DNA of 64,000 bases from Tribonema minus. Lineage: Eukaryota > Sar > Xanthophyceae > Tribonematales > Tribonemataceae. The stretch covers positions 682,001 through 746,000 of the forward strand of contig JAFCMP010000457.1 of the NCBI GenBank assembly GCA_017506865.1, given 5' to 3'. Every line of letters starts with the position of its first letter. Position 1 is the first letter of the stretch. Position numbers and translations under genes: made by a program. Under the pieces are notes generated by a model, which was not told where the DNA came from, did no database searches, and worked only from the letters and a program-made list of their open reading frames with translations. This document shows, piece by piece, positions 22,220 through 33,210 of this stretch.

Positions 22220-25200
22220 ATGCATGCAGCCGAGACGCATAAGCTGCAAGCAAGGAGAGCAACTTTGACGCTCCGACGCTCTGAGCCGGCAGGAATGGCC
22301 TTTGGTCAAACTGGCGCGTGTACGACAATGTCCATGTTCGAGCTATCGTTGGGGACAAGCCGAAGCAGAAGCCAGGCCGTGGCAGCCAGCGAGCTGCACG
22401 AGGACAAGAGCAACTTCTATCTTCGCGTGCACAGGCAGTTGCAGCGTGGAGTCGCCAACTACACTGAGCTGCAAAAGAAGTATATGGCGCTATGCTTTGT
22501 GAGTTCACCTGCGATCGGACGATGAGCATTATCTCAACGATGCAACGAAGTGCCAGTAAGCTGCTTTTTTTTTTTCACTTCAGGAGCAGCATTCCCCACT
22601 GCACGCGAGTGTGGAGTGTCTCAATGTAATTCTCTGCGCAGCACTACAGCAGGTGCTGCAGCCGGCCTCTGCAGTTCACGCAGACACCGCTCGGAGCGCG
22701 TTTGCAACAGCACTCTCACAACATACAGCGCCGCTGCACCGCCGCCACCGCCGCCTGCATTTACAGAACGCGAGGCCCCTCGTGAAGCCCTCCGCCGCCC
22801 TCCTCAAGCAGCTGGGGGATGGCGCCCTGCACTGGAACCCCTCCACCTCTGACAGGGCCGAGACGCTCGTTGTCTGCCAACTGCTGCGCTCGCCAGAGGC
22901 GTGGCACGCGCTCACGCGCATCAGCCTTAGTGGCGGCGACATGGAGAACTACTCGGCGAGGAAGCGCTCCAGCGTGCTGTCTGCGGCGCGGCGGTCGAGC
23001 AGGGGGGGGGCGGCGGCGACAGCGGGGGGAGTTGCGCCCAAGGCAAAGTTTGGCGCGGCGGCGGTCGCGCAGGCGGGGAAGGATCCCACGGGCGAGGTGC
23101 ACACGGCAGATGGCCCGATTGCGCTGCCAGTTGCTCTTTTGCGTTGCTGCAAACGAGGTCTTTGAGCGCTCACAGACGGCATGATAGTCTGCTCGGGTCA
23201 TTGGGCAATGCGCTGATCAGAGATTGCAAGGCAACCGCACCCAGTCAGGCGTTTGCGCGTTCTTGGAGCAGCGCAGAACGGGCGTTTTATGTCAGGGCAC
23301 GGATTCTCCCAATCAAATGGTCAAGATGCCTGTCGCCCACCGCAGCTGGCAAACAGTGCTCCCGGACAATGTAGTGGCTCCACAGGCGATGCAGACGACA
23401 ACAGCGCAAGCTCCCTCACCCTGCGATTATTAGTGTGACCTGCAGCAATATTTTGCAGTGTCCTAGGCGCAAGCAGAATTATCATGAAGCTGGCATCCCG
23501 CACACGGGCCACCACCCTCGCAGCGCTGGTGTGCATTTCGTGATATCGCTCCGCTGGCGCCATTGCTCGGGCTCGCACGCAACAGCTCTCAACATCATTC
23601 CATCCTTCACGTAGCACATGGTGGGAGAGCTGGACTCCATACAAACGCAACGCATGCACGGCCATGCGGGCGCCGTCCCGCCTCGCAGCTCGGCCCCCCT
23701 GCACCGCCCCCCACCTTCCCCCCGTCCCCCCCCCCTCCCCCCGCGCAGGCAGCGCTGCTCGACGCGCTGAGCGCCGCCCTCCCCAAGACGACCGCGCTCG
23801 AGAGCCTCGAGCTCGACGGCCTGCGCCGCTCGCTAGGCAGCGCCGCCGCCGCGCGCGCCGCCGCCGCCTCTGCCGCCGGCAGCGCTAAGCGCGGCGGCGG
23901 CGGCGGCGACGCGCCACCGGCGGCGCCGCGCGGCGTGGCGGCGCTCGCGCGCGGGCTGCGCGCCAACGCGTCGCTGCGCGCGCTGAGCGTGCGCAACGTG
24001 AGCCTCGCGGACGCGCGCGCGCTGGGCGCGCTGTGCAGCGCCGTCGCCGCGCACCCACGCATCGCGGCCCTGGCGCTGCCGAACTGCAACGTACGCGGCG
24101 CGGACGGCGCGCGCATCGTCGGCGCCGTGATCCGCGCGCACAGCAACAGGTGAGCGCGGCGGCAGCGGCGGAGCGCCCGTTTGGCTTTGTTGCGGCGGCG
24201 GCGCCGGTGGCGGAGGCTGGCGCATGCGTTGTGCAGCGTGGGGTGCGTGGCAGCGTTGTGAAGTGCTTGCCATGATTGGAGCGCGAGCCAGCAGGAGGCG
24301 GCGAAGGGCGCAGAGCAAGCGGCAGCGGCACACAACCTGCTGTTGACTCTGCGGCGACGTTGTTGTGCACCCCGCAAGTGCACCGTGCAACAGGGGTGTG
24401 GACGTGTCCGGCAGAACCTGCACTCACTGACCGTGCCCCCTGCTGTCCGCGCCGTCAGCGCCCACCACCTCGTGGCCATGCTCCGCAACCCCTGCTGCAG
24501 CGTCACCACGTTGCACCAATGCAAAACCGGCCGCCGCTGCGCCTTCCCCACCACCGCCGCGGCTTCGTCACCCCCTTGGCCCCCCCTGCGCGTTCACAGC
24601 CCCCGACCGCGAACCGCATCGCACCAGCAGCGCTCACCTCGCCAGTCCGCAGAGACGAACGCTGACTCGCCCGCCCGCTGCTGCTGAGCATCCGCGCCTC
24701 CCCCGCTCTCCGCCCGCGCCGCGCCGCCGCCGCTGCCGCCGCCGCCGCAGGCGCGACGGCCTCAGCTGGAGCGCGGGGCTGCGTCGCGCGCGGCCGCGCG
24801 GCGCCGCCACCTCCGCCGCGCCCGCCGCCCTCGCGCGTGCGGGCCTCCTGTCGCTGGACGTCTCGCGCAACCGCCTTGGCGACGCGGGCGCCGCGGAGCT
24901 CGCGCGCGCGCTGCGCGGCGACGCGTGGCTCGTCGCGCTGAGCCTCGCCGCCACGGGGCTGAGCGATGACGCGGCGGCGGCGCTGCAGGAGTGCCTGTCG
25001 GTGAACCAGGTGCGCGCATTTGGGGGGGGGTGGGGGGGAGGGGGGGGGGGTCCGGAATCTGTAAAGATGTTCGTGTGTGCTCCGCGTGGCAGGAGTGCCT
25101 GGTTGTGAGTCAGCTGGGAGTCAGCTGTGCGCATCGGCGGCGGCGGAAGTCAGCTGAGGGTGGCGTAGCGTTGCGTGTGTGCTCCGCGTGCGCGGCAGGG

Positions 25201-27854
25201 TTATGTGTCCGTGAATGAGCAGTCTTTGGCGGCATTAACCCTATGTGCGTGTCCCCCCCCCCCACCGCCCCCCCTTTATGCGACCCCCCGCAGGAGCTCT
25301 GCCTCGTGCTGCTGGAGCACAACCCGCGCCTGTCGCCGGCGGCCATAGCGGCGCTCGACGCGACGCTGCACGAGCGCATCGTGCCGCGCGCCGCAGTGGA
25401 GGACGCCGCCGTCGCCGCCACGCTGGACTCGTGGGGGTTCATCCTGGGGGGCGGCGACGCGCCTAGCCTCGCAGACGTTGAAGTTGGCATGATACATGTT
25501 GAAGTCGAGGGCACGCCGCCGCCGCCGTCACGGCCGTTCGGTGAGCCGCGCCACGCACGTGCAAAGGCACTGTTTCTACGCATGCGTGTATGGACCGTGT
25601 TGCCGGCTGGTTATCTGGTGCCTTGTGCAAGTCCCCCGTCGGCTGTGCGCAGTGCCTGCATGTTTTGTTTCCTGGGCCCTTCTCGCTGCTGCGGTCCACG
25701 AGCGGCCGTGGCAGCCATGCCGCGTGCGCTGCGACCGAAGCGCTGCCTCTGTTGTGCGCGCAGCAGTGCGCAGTCGCTGCAAAATGGCTGTTGACGCATG
25801 GCATATCTCAGCACATGGCGAATTTTGGAGCGGGGCGCATGCCCCTCGATCACTCCTGTGCCTGTGAGCCCTCATTATGAACAGTGTGCAGCAGTCCTCG
25901 ATGTGTGGCACTGCCTCTGTGATGTCCATACATACTGTAAACCTCGGCGCCTTTTGGGACAGCACAGTGCTCAGCCTTCTCATTCTGCCAGATGCATGGC
26001 CCCCCCTCGCGGGCTGCGCAATTCGCGCCTTCGGAGCATCAGCACCATCCTGCTCACTCGCACTCACCCCGTCAGCCACGTCCGAGCCGCATCGTGCCCA
26101 CCTCACTGACTCATCACTCGGTCGCTGCCGCCCAGGTGCAACTGCGGAGCATCGCTGCTGGCTGACTCACTCACTCACTCACTCGCTGCCGCCAGGTGCG
26201 GCCACGCGCCGCTCAGGTGCGACTGCGCAGCATTGCTGACTTGCTGACTCACTCACTTAGTCACTCGCTGCCGCCAGGTGCGGCTGCGGCCATTCAGGCG
26301 CGACTGCGAAGCATGCTGACTCATTGACTCACTCACCTACTCACTCGCTGCCGCCAGGTGCGGCTGCGGACCACGCACCGTCACCGCCCCTGGAGCTGTC
26401 CCCGCACCACCTCAGCGCACTCGAGCTCAGGGACACCAGCGGCGGCGGCGGCGGCAGCGGCAACGGCAGCCAGCAGCAGCGGCGGCGGCAGCAGCACGGC
26501 GGCGCCCCGGCGGTGCCGCAAAAGCCGCCGCGCTACAGCGTGCCGCGCGGCAGCGGCAGCGGCAGAAGCAGCGCTCAAGCAGTTGCGGACGGCGGCGCAG
26601 AGGGCAAAGCGAAGCGGCGGCGGCGGCGCAGCGGGGGCAAGGCGCCGAAGCGCGGCGCCGGCAGCAAGAAGCAGCGCTCCGCTGATGACGGCGGCGGCGG
26701 CGGCTGCGGCGGTGAAGATGCAGATGCGCTGCACGGCGTTTTGGGCAGCTTCTTGTCGGACATCCCGGCGGCTGGCTCGAGTGAGGTGAGGTCAGCTCGC
26801 TTAAGCACCGCCTGCTAGGCTACGTGCTGGCAGAGACATGCGGACGGTAGTTGAGACGTCCTGCTGCGCTGTATAGATTGTGCCAACAGCGCAGCAGGCA
26901 CTGGTGGCGCTTGATCATGACGTTTGCCTCGGGCGCCACTTTTCCTGCACAATGCGCTCATGTACATGCACACAGCCAAAGAAGCTAACTTTAAGATGGA
27001 CTTGAGGCTCTGAGCGCTGCTGCCCTCACTGTGTCCTCTGCACACCTGCCGCGTTGCTCAACACTTATTTGCAGCCCTGGCCCTGCATACGTGCACACAC
27101 ACACTGTGGATCTAGGCGCATCGGCATCCCCCTGGTCATTGCCCCTCTGGCCCCGCCCTTACATCTTCCACACAGGCCACTGACGCACCAGAGCACCGCT
27201 GCACACACATCATCTGATGCATCGCACACCTCTGCACTGCGACGCTCACCGCAGGCTGACGAGGGCCCCGTCACGGCGGGCGACGCAGCCCTTGTGGCAG
27301 CAGCAGGCGTCGCAGCCGCGCCACCGCCGCAGCGCGCCGCCGCCCCGCACGCAGAAGCAGCCGCCGCCACGCCGCCACCGCCGCCCTCATTCCCGGGGTT
27401 TGCCGACGTGAGCGTCGGCAGCACGGACGTCGAAACTGTCGCCGCGCAGCTGGAGGCTATGGTCGCAAACCTGTCGCTGCAGGTGGACAGACTGGAGGAC
27501 GCGCTGGGCACGGGGCGCGGCAGCGCAGCAGCGGCAGCGGCGGACAGTAGTGTCGGCGTCGGTGACGGTGGCGGCGGCGGCGGCGCCGCGGCGGTCGGCA
27601 GCGGCGGCGCTGCGGCGGACGGCGACTGCGCGGCGCCGGCGGCGGCGGCGGCGGACGGCAGCGCCGCAGCTGCAGCAGCCGCTGATAACAGCGGCGCTGC
27701 AGCTGGTGGTGATGCGGGCGGCACGGGTGATGGCGATGGAGGCAGCGGTGGCAGCGACGGCGACGCCGCGCGCGGTGCGCTGCATGCGGCCATGGAGGGC
27801 CTCATCACTGAGGAAGTGACGGCGCGCCTCAGGGAGCTCTGGCAGCTCGGGTGA
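22220..27854 (+). CDS. CEP78: CEP78-like centriolar leucine-rich-repeat protein
   Basis: CEP78 is a centriole-wall and basal-body protein involved in cilium control. Seven exons: 22220-22498, 22584-23096, 23749-24149, 24751-25009, 25294-25540, 26358-26785 and 27255-27854. Phases 0,0,2,0,1,0 fit throughout, giving 908 residues. The amino end has KYMALCFEQHSPLHASVE, aligning with the conserved YEYLCALQNSVPLPAVR of animal CEP78. Residues about 265-540 form LRRs: TALESLELDGL, NASLRALSVRNVSL, GLLSLDVSRNRLGDAGAAEL and LVALSLAATGLSDDAAAAL. The element DGLSWSAGLRR matches the inter-repeat DLDCMAGLRR. A basic low-complexity stretch follows, then a short coiled coil (VAAQLEAMVANLSLQVDRLE) inside Ala/Gly-rich sequence. 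An alternative start is the ATG near 22295 (MAFGQTG). The Gly/Ala insertions look lineage-specific. Intron 5 carries a decoy-acceptor array. Confidence 0.85.
26104..26375 (+). repeat. Four-copy splice-acceptor array in CEP78 intron 5
   Basis: Four tandem copies contain (CTCA)n, CTCGCTGCCGCCAG and GTGCGGCTGCGG-like exon starts. Their AGs end at about 26135, 26195, 26277 and 26357, spaced 60-82 bp. Only the last leads into an open frame continuing the protein (exon 6 from 26358); reading on from the third meets a stop. The array copies the intron-exon border itself. Confidence 0.85.
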
Positions 27855-28338
27855 ACAGCGCGGTTTCTGTGAAAGTGCGAGAGTAAATGTTGTGTTTTCT
27901 CAAGTCTGAATGGAAAACTGCTGTGTATGTGCTGATGACGCCGCCTCTCTGTCCATGCATACATGTGAATTGCGTGCATCTGGTGCTCCTTGCGGCCTGT
28001 TTCTGCGTGCAGCGTGCGTTGCAACCGTGCACACCCCTTGTGTTTCCTGGGGTCGCTCTATGAATGCACACTCATGTGATGTCGCAAGTAACACATGCTT
28101 ATTATGCTGTCATGTTGAGCCAGGCGCCGGGTGGAGCTTGCGTGCATACAGAGAATCAGCCCTGAGAGGGACATGATGGACGTGCAGCACGAACCATGAT
28201 GCTCTGTGTACAGTTGTACTGCGCAGCTCACTTTTTGAAAGCAGACTCTGAGAATCCACAGTGCTTTCAGTAACAGCGCGTATACTGCATGTACTTCACA
28301 AAGTGTACACTTGAGCGTATTGCTGCATGTACATTTAC
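27855..28338. other. Gap between CEP78 and the telomeric tract
   Basis: About 480 bp of moderate GC that should hold the CEP78 3' UTR. No gene or clear polyadenylation signal could be identified. Confidence 0.4.
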
Positions 28339-28358
28339 TTAGGGTTAGGGTTAGGGTT
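28339..28358 (+). repeat. Interstitial telomeric repeat (TTAGGG)3
   Basis: Three perfect TTAGGG units plus TT. This tract immediately precedes the CAG-rich sequence that leads into the LINE remnant. Confidence 0.95.
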
Positions 28359-28979
28359 GCAGCGGCGGCGCACGGCGCAATCACTCCGGCGGCAGCAGCA
28401 GCGGCGGCAGCAGCAGCAGCTGCTCCAGCATCAGAGGCAGCAGCAGCGGCAGCACGTGTTGCACCTCAAGCGGCATCGGCGGCATCACTAGCTGCAGCAT
28501 CACCAGCAGCTGCTGCAGGCATAGGCAACACAGCTGCTCCAGGCCCTACTAGGGCTGCTGCAGCACCTGCAACAGGAGCAGCGGCAGCAGGCGGCGCCGC
28601 AACCGTGTCGGCTGCGACAGCGGCGACGGCGACGGCGGTGGCAGCGGCCAATGCGGCAGGCGCTGCACCAGCACCTGCGGCAGCAGCGACATCAGCAGCA
28701 GCAACGGCAGGCGGCGCAGCTGCTCCAGCGCGCGCAGCAGCGGCAGCCATCAATGCAGGCGCTGCACGCTCCACACCAGCAATGCTACAAGGCGCAGCAG
28801 CAGCAGAGGTGGCGCGCCTGCCCCTCATGCGGACGATCGCCACAGCTGCCGCATCCCTGCGTGCAGCAACAGGTGACAAGCTGGAACATATGCTGCCACC
28901 AGCGCTCATGCATCAGCAGCAGCAGCCACATATGCAGCAGCCGCCGCCACGGCCGCCAGCAGGTGGTGGCACCGGTGCG

Positions 28980-30100
28980 GACGCTGCTCACGGTGTACTT
29001 GACGTCAGCTCTGCAGTTGCAGTGTAGCCTGAGGCGCCTCAATCAGAGTGCGCTTGCAGATGCCGTCGCTACCGAGATTGCAGATAAAGTGGAGGCGGAC
29101 CTGCAACAGCTGCCGCAGGGCACGCAACGCACGCAAGCACTTGCTCGATTCCGGTCGCAGCGCCACATGCACTCGATCGGCATGGCATTCCTCAACGAGC
29201 CCATGTACTCCACAACGGCTTCGTTCGATGGCCTATCCTGGCAGATGGCCGTCAAACGCGCCATCGGAGTAGAGGAGCAGACGGCAGGCTGCAAGCTGTG
29301 CGGGTAGTCGCCGGGCGGCACCCTGCATGCACGGCTGTGTCGAGCGCCACGCGTCAAGGCGCACGACACCATCGTCCACAATAGCGTCAAGAGGGCAACG
29401 CAGCGCATCCTGCGGCAATACCTCAAAACGGGACTGGTGGACGAGGACTACACGCCGTTTCTGGGATCCGCCGGGCCGCCGGGGAGTCGCAGGATGGACA
29501 TCGTGCTGCCTGCCGACGCCTTCCCGGTGACCGGCTACGACAACCCGACACGTCACCTACCGCTTATGGTGGACGTCACCTGCTTCGAGGCACAGGTGGC
29601 GTCGCGGGCAGCGAAGACTGCAGCAGACCCCGAGCGCTGCTGCCGCGACCAAGAGGCCGCCAAATTATTCCACTATTCTGGTCATTATGACCAGAATTGG
29701 TACAAACTTGCCACTTTGGCAATCGGGTCTTTTGGCAGCATCGGGGAGCAGGGGCGGAAGCTGCTGGAGGCTGTGGCGACAATATGCCAGCAGGATGTCA
29801 GTGCCCGGAGGAGCGCGCCCTAAAGCTCTCAAGGGCATCGCCCGCTTGGCACTGTCGGCAGCGCTCCACATGGCATACTCTGGCCGTGTCATGACACACA
29901 TGGCAGAATCCAGGGGGGGGGGGGGGCACATGGAGGAGGACGTAGGGGAGGATCCCGACATGCCATTTGGTGGCGGCGGCGTTTGAGTGGTTGTCGTTGA
30001 GACACTTTCAGAAGTCACACGACATGCAGATTCCGTACAGCAGCATCAAGTTAGACCATCATCTGGGCTTTTTCGCGCCCTGAGCGAGAATTAATAAAAA
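28980..30100 (+). mobile_element. 3' remnant of an LINE with restriction-like endonuclease
   Basis: In one frame the sequence runs from SALQLQCSLRRLNQSALADA to the stop at 29823, interrupted once by TAG at 29305-29307. It matches the carboxyl part of RLE-class non-LTR retrotransposons (R2/CRE/NeSL-like). That part is a pre-zinc region with LARFRSQRHMHSIG, a CCHC knuckle (CKLCG ... TLHARLC), then RRMDIVLP ... LMVDVTCFEAQ ... EAAKLFHY. The end has LATLAIGSFGSIGEQG, like the usual VVETFGRLG. A further tail (KGIARLALSAALHMAY, to about 29986) continues in a different frame, so there is at least one frameshift near 29820. No reverse-transcriptase motifs precede it, so the copy is 5' truncated and dead. 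An AATAAA at 30093 may belong to its 3' end. Confidence 0.7.
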
Positions 30101-30743
30101 GTATATTTGCACGTTACACGTGACGGTGCAAGTCTTCCTAGACAGAATGAAATAGGCAGAACTAAAGTTCGGACTTTTCAAACTTTAGATGGTGAGCTGA
30201 ACGCGTCACTCGTGTTTCGTGTCTTGTCGCCTTGCCTGATTGAATTGATTGCTGCTTTGGAAAAGGATCTTCTGGCAATGCAACGGTTCATAGATATTCT
30301 GAATGCGGTCACGTGCAGACCCCAATCTCATGTAAACATCGCTTGCTGGCACTGCAATTGGTGACATTGCATGTGCAGTAGTTTTTGTGGTGAAGATGCC
30401 TTTCTTCTAAGAAGAGCCTGCCGCTGGCAGGGCGGTAGCAGATACAAACGCGAAAAACATGCATGACCAGTCCAGCACAGTCATGCTCACATTGCATTAC
30501 GGTGTGTGTTGTGATACGTGTAAACCTGCCACCTGAAACGTATGTCGTGTCAAGAGGGTTGAAGCGGAGCTCCACCTGCAAACGCCATTGTCACCTGTGC
30601 CAACCTGGCGATTTACAGCGGACAACTGCTCTACGAATCGCAGGACAAACCTTGTTGGCTATCTACAACCCTCGGATGTCAACAAAACTGCGGCGCACGC
30701 AATCACCCCCACCCTTTGTCCAGTCTATCTACACGCGCTCCCG
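30101..30743. other. Gap between LINE remnant and Mpv17-family gene
   Basis: About 640 bp between the LINE 3' end and the stop codon of the minus-strand Mpv17-family gene. Nothing recognisable was found on either strand. Confidence 0.4.
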
Positions 30744-32636
30744 TCATTGACGGCGGACTTTCAGCTGCCTCCGGCTGCCGGCCTTCCGGCGCGCACTGCT
30801 GCCGCCGCCGCCGTCGCTAAACGCCACCATGCCACTGCTCTTGCCGACGCTGCGGCCGCTGCTGCTGCCGGCGCGCGTGCGCCGCCGCGCCTGCAGCAGC
30901 CGCTGCTGCCCGTCGCCGCCGCCGCCGCTTGCGGCGCCGTCGCTGGCGGCGCCTTCGCGCCCAGCATCCCATACACTCAGCCCGAACGTGTACGCGACGA
31001 GCATCGCGCATGACGCAAGGACCCTATACTCTAGCGGCACGGCGCCGTAGATTAGCACGTTGGCGGGGAGCCACGCTGCGACGGTTGCGGCGAGCATGGC
31101 GGAGTAGCCGCCGCGCACGTGCGCCGCCGTGGCGCGCAGCCCCGCGCCCTCCAGCAGCGCGGTGCCGCCGAGGAAGAGGAGGCAGTACGCGGGCGAGTAG
31201 AGGGCGGCGTCGGCGAGCGTCTTGGCGGCGGCCGCGAGCGCAGTGTCGCCGGCGATGAGCGCGTCGAGCTGCGCATACCAGAGGTGGCCGAGCGCGCCGT
31301 CGACGCACGCGCCGAAGAGCGCCCTGGGAAGGGGGGAGGGAGGGGGGGGGGGGCAACGACCGCATCGTCTGACATGTCAGAGGGTCAGGATTGGGGGGAG
31401 GGGGGGCTGGCTTGCGATGTGCGTAGCTGCTTTGCAACGGCACCCGCACTTGCGGTCTTGCTACAAGTTGGTCTGGTGAACCAGTTGAGCACTGCCATGC
31501 TGTGCTGATGGTGTCAATGCAATGAGGCTGACAGAAAGGCGATTCTGATGTTGAAGTTCAAGTTATAGCACAGAATTGACTGGGGGGTGGCAGCTCTGGC
31601 GGAGAGCGGACGCGGCACGCAGGAGGTGGAGCGCTGCCAACGCCTGTGCCCGGAGCAGCAGCGAGCGGCAGCAGGGATCCGTAGGGTATGGTGTTGTTCC
31701 TGACAACGGCGGTCGCACACGCAGCATGATCAGCAGCGCGCAGCATGCTCTTCAGTCGTTGCAGTTCAGGTCCCGGTGGGCCTTAGTGGCTGACTCCAAT
31801 TGGCGATACTTGGGTGGTTGTAATGCGTGAGCATCAGGTGCACTTGCCTCGCATTCAAGAGATTGGCAACACTGCAAGTACTATACTACACAACGCAGTG
31901 GGGAGCGACATAGCATCTGAGGATGTCACTGAGAGCACTGGCTCTTATGCCACAAAGCTGACTGCCCGATTGCGCAATGCGTACATGTCACTGGGTGCAT
32001 CGGTGTACACTCCAACAGCACAGTGACTGCGCCTAGGCTCGGACGTTGACGTTTGCCCGAACTTTGCAAAGAATCGCGCACCTGTTTGCCCAGCGCCGAT
32101 AGTCAAAGTCGGCTATCTGATGTCTGGAGAGCTGCACAACAGCATCGCTCGTGCTGAAGATAGCACCGGCAATGAGCGCGTCGGTCCGCAAAGGGTGGGC
32201 GTGCAGGCTGCCTGCACAACAGGTCGGGCCACAAGACGACTGCATGAGCATCTGTCAGCGGACTTGCAGGAGCACCAGCTGAACTGAGTTTGTCAGCTGT
32301 CTGTATTTCCGATGATAGAAAATGCCCACCGCGCTGCACGCAGCAGCACAGTACACGCGCGTCATGTGCGTATTTCACCGTGCTCACACACGAACCTTGG
32401 TAAAAGTCCCATAAGGCGGACGCCGACAGCACGGGTTCGATTGCACCTCCGCCTAAAATGCTCTGCAGGTCCATGTTCAGCTGCCCTCGGCGCCCCCGCC
32501 CCAGCCCACCATGTGTGAGGCTTGCCAGCGCTCGCCGCGATGGAGCAGGTGCAAGTCCGGCATGCTGCACAAAGGAACACGAGGGCGCTATCACGACAGC
32601 CAGCGCTAAGACAGGAATGCCCAAGGGTCGTCGCAT
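30744..32636 (-). CDS. Mpv17/PMP22-family membrane protein, probably plastid-targeted
   Basis: Small organelle membrane proteins of this family are thought to form channels or maintain organelle homeostasis. Three exons: 32636-32396, 32211-32082 and 31323-30744. Phases 1 and 2 fit, giving 316 residues. Family motifs in order are SASALWDFYQ, HPLRTDALIAGAIFSTSD, DYRRWANRALFG, VDGALGHLWYAQLD, YSPAYCLLFLGGTAL and ANVLIYGAVPLEYRVL. The leader is MRRPLGIPVLALAVVIA, then PSCSFVQHAGLAP and an Arg/Ser/Ala stretch. That is, a hydrophobic signal, small residues with Phe just after the likely cleavage point, then a basic segment, as in red-lineage secondary plastids. A tail of about 75 residues after the core is Gly/Arg-rich and unusual. 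The exon 1 donor is a weak GTTCGT. Intron 2 ends in a C tract on the minus strand. Confidence 0.9.
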
Positions 32637-33210
32637 CAAGGGTTGTCGACTTCGCGGCAGAACCTCGTGCTGAAGTTGATCAATGGCGTCGGCGTCTGCG
32701 TCGAGAGCAAAGGCAGCGCAAGAGCCGGTTCTCAAATCGCGTTCTCGGGGACCAGAATCTTCCTCGATGTTGAAGTTCAGAAAGCAAACGAGTGCACCAC
32801 ATAACCGCATCGACTCAACATCAACAGCAGCAGCACCTGGAAATATATTCTGAACATGAAAGCACATCGTGATTATTATGACAGTAGTTGATAACACGTT
32901 AAGTGTCCGTGCATTGCGTGCAAGCTACGTTGTGACATTCATGCTGGCGCGAAAAGTGCCTCGTCCATTCTGCTGGCTTATGCCTCCAGTTGTTGTTGAC
33001 ATCGCCAGGAAATGATAATACTTCAAAGTAGTATCTCGACGTCACGAGCTGTCACTTGCCACGCAACGCAGTTTGAACAACAGTAACATCTCGACGCAAC
33101 ACCATCAATACCATCAGCTTCCTTGCACCGATGCCGCTCGCAAACCCTTGGTGCTGCAACACTCACACACACGCACACACGTAATGTCGCTGTGCTTGCT
33201 GGCGGTAGCG
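32637..33210. other. Gap between the Mpv17-family gene start and the coiled-coil gene end
   Basis: About 570 bp expected to hold the Mpv17-family promoter and the 3' flank of the coiled-coil gene. No TATA-like or other motif stood out. One copy of the TTGAAGTT octamer lies at 32770. Confidence 0.4.

Noticed and set aside
28311-29027. Ala-rich open frame of 238 residues after the telomeric tract
   Set aside because: It is a reading of CAG/GCA-rich DNA. The overlapping frame leads into the LINE domain, and no conserved motif supports the Ala-rich one.
32380-32460. tRNA-like GGTTCGATTGC T-arm word
   Set aside because: No matching acceptor stem or anticodon arm could be folded, and the sequence is coding exon 1 of the Mpv17-family gene on the other strand.
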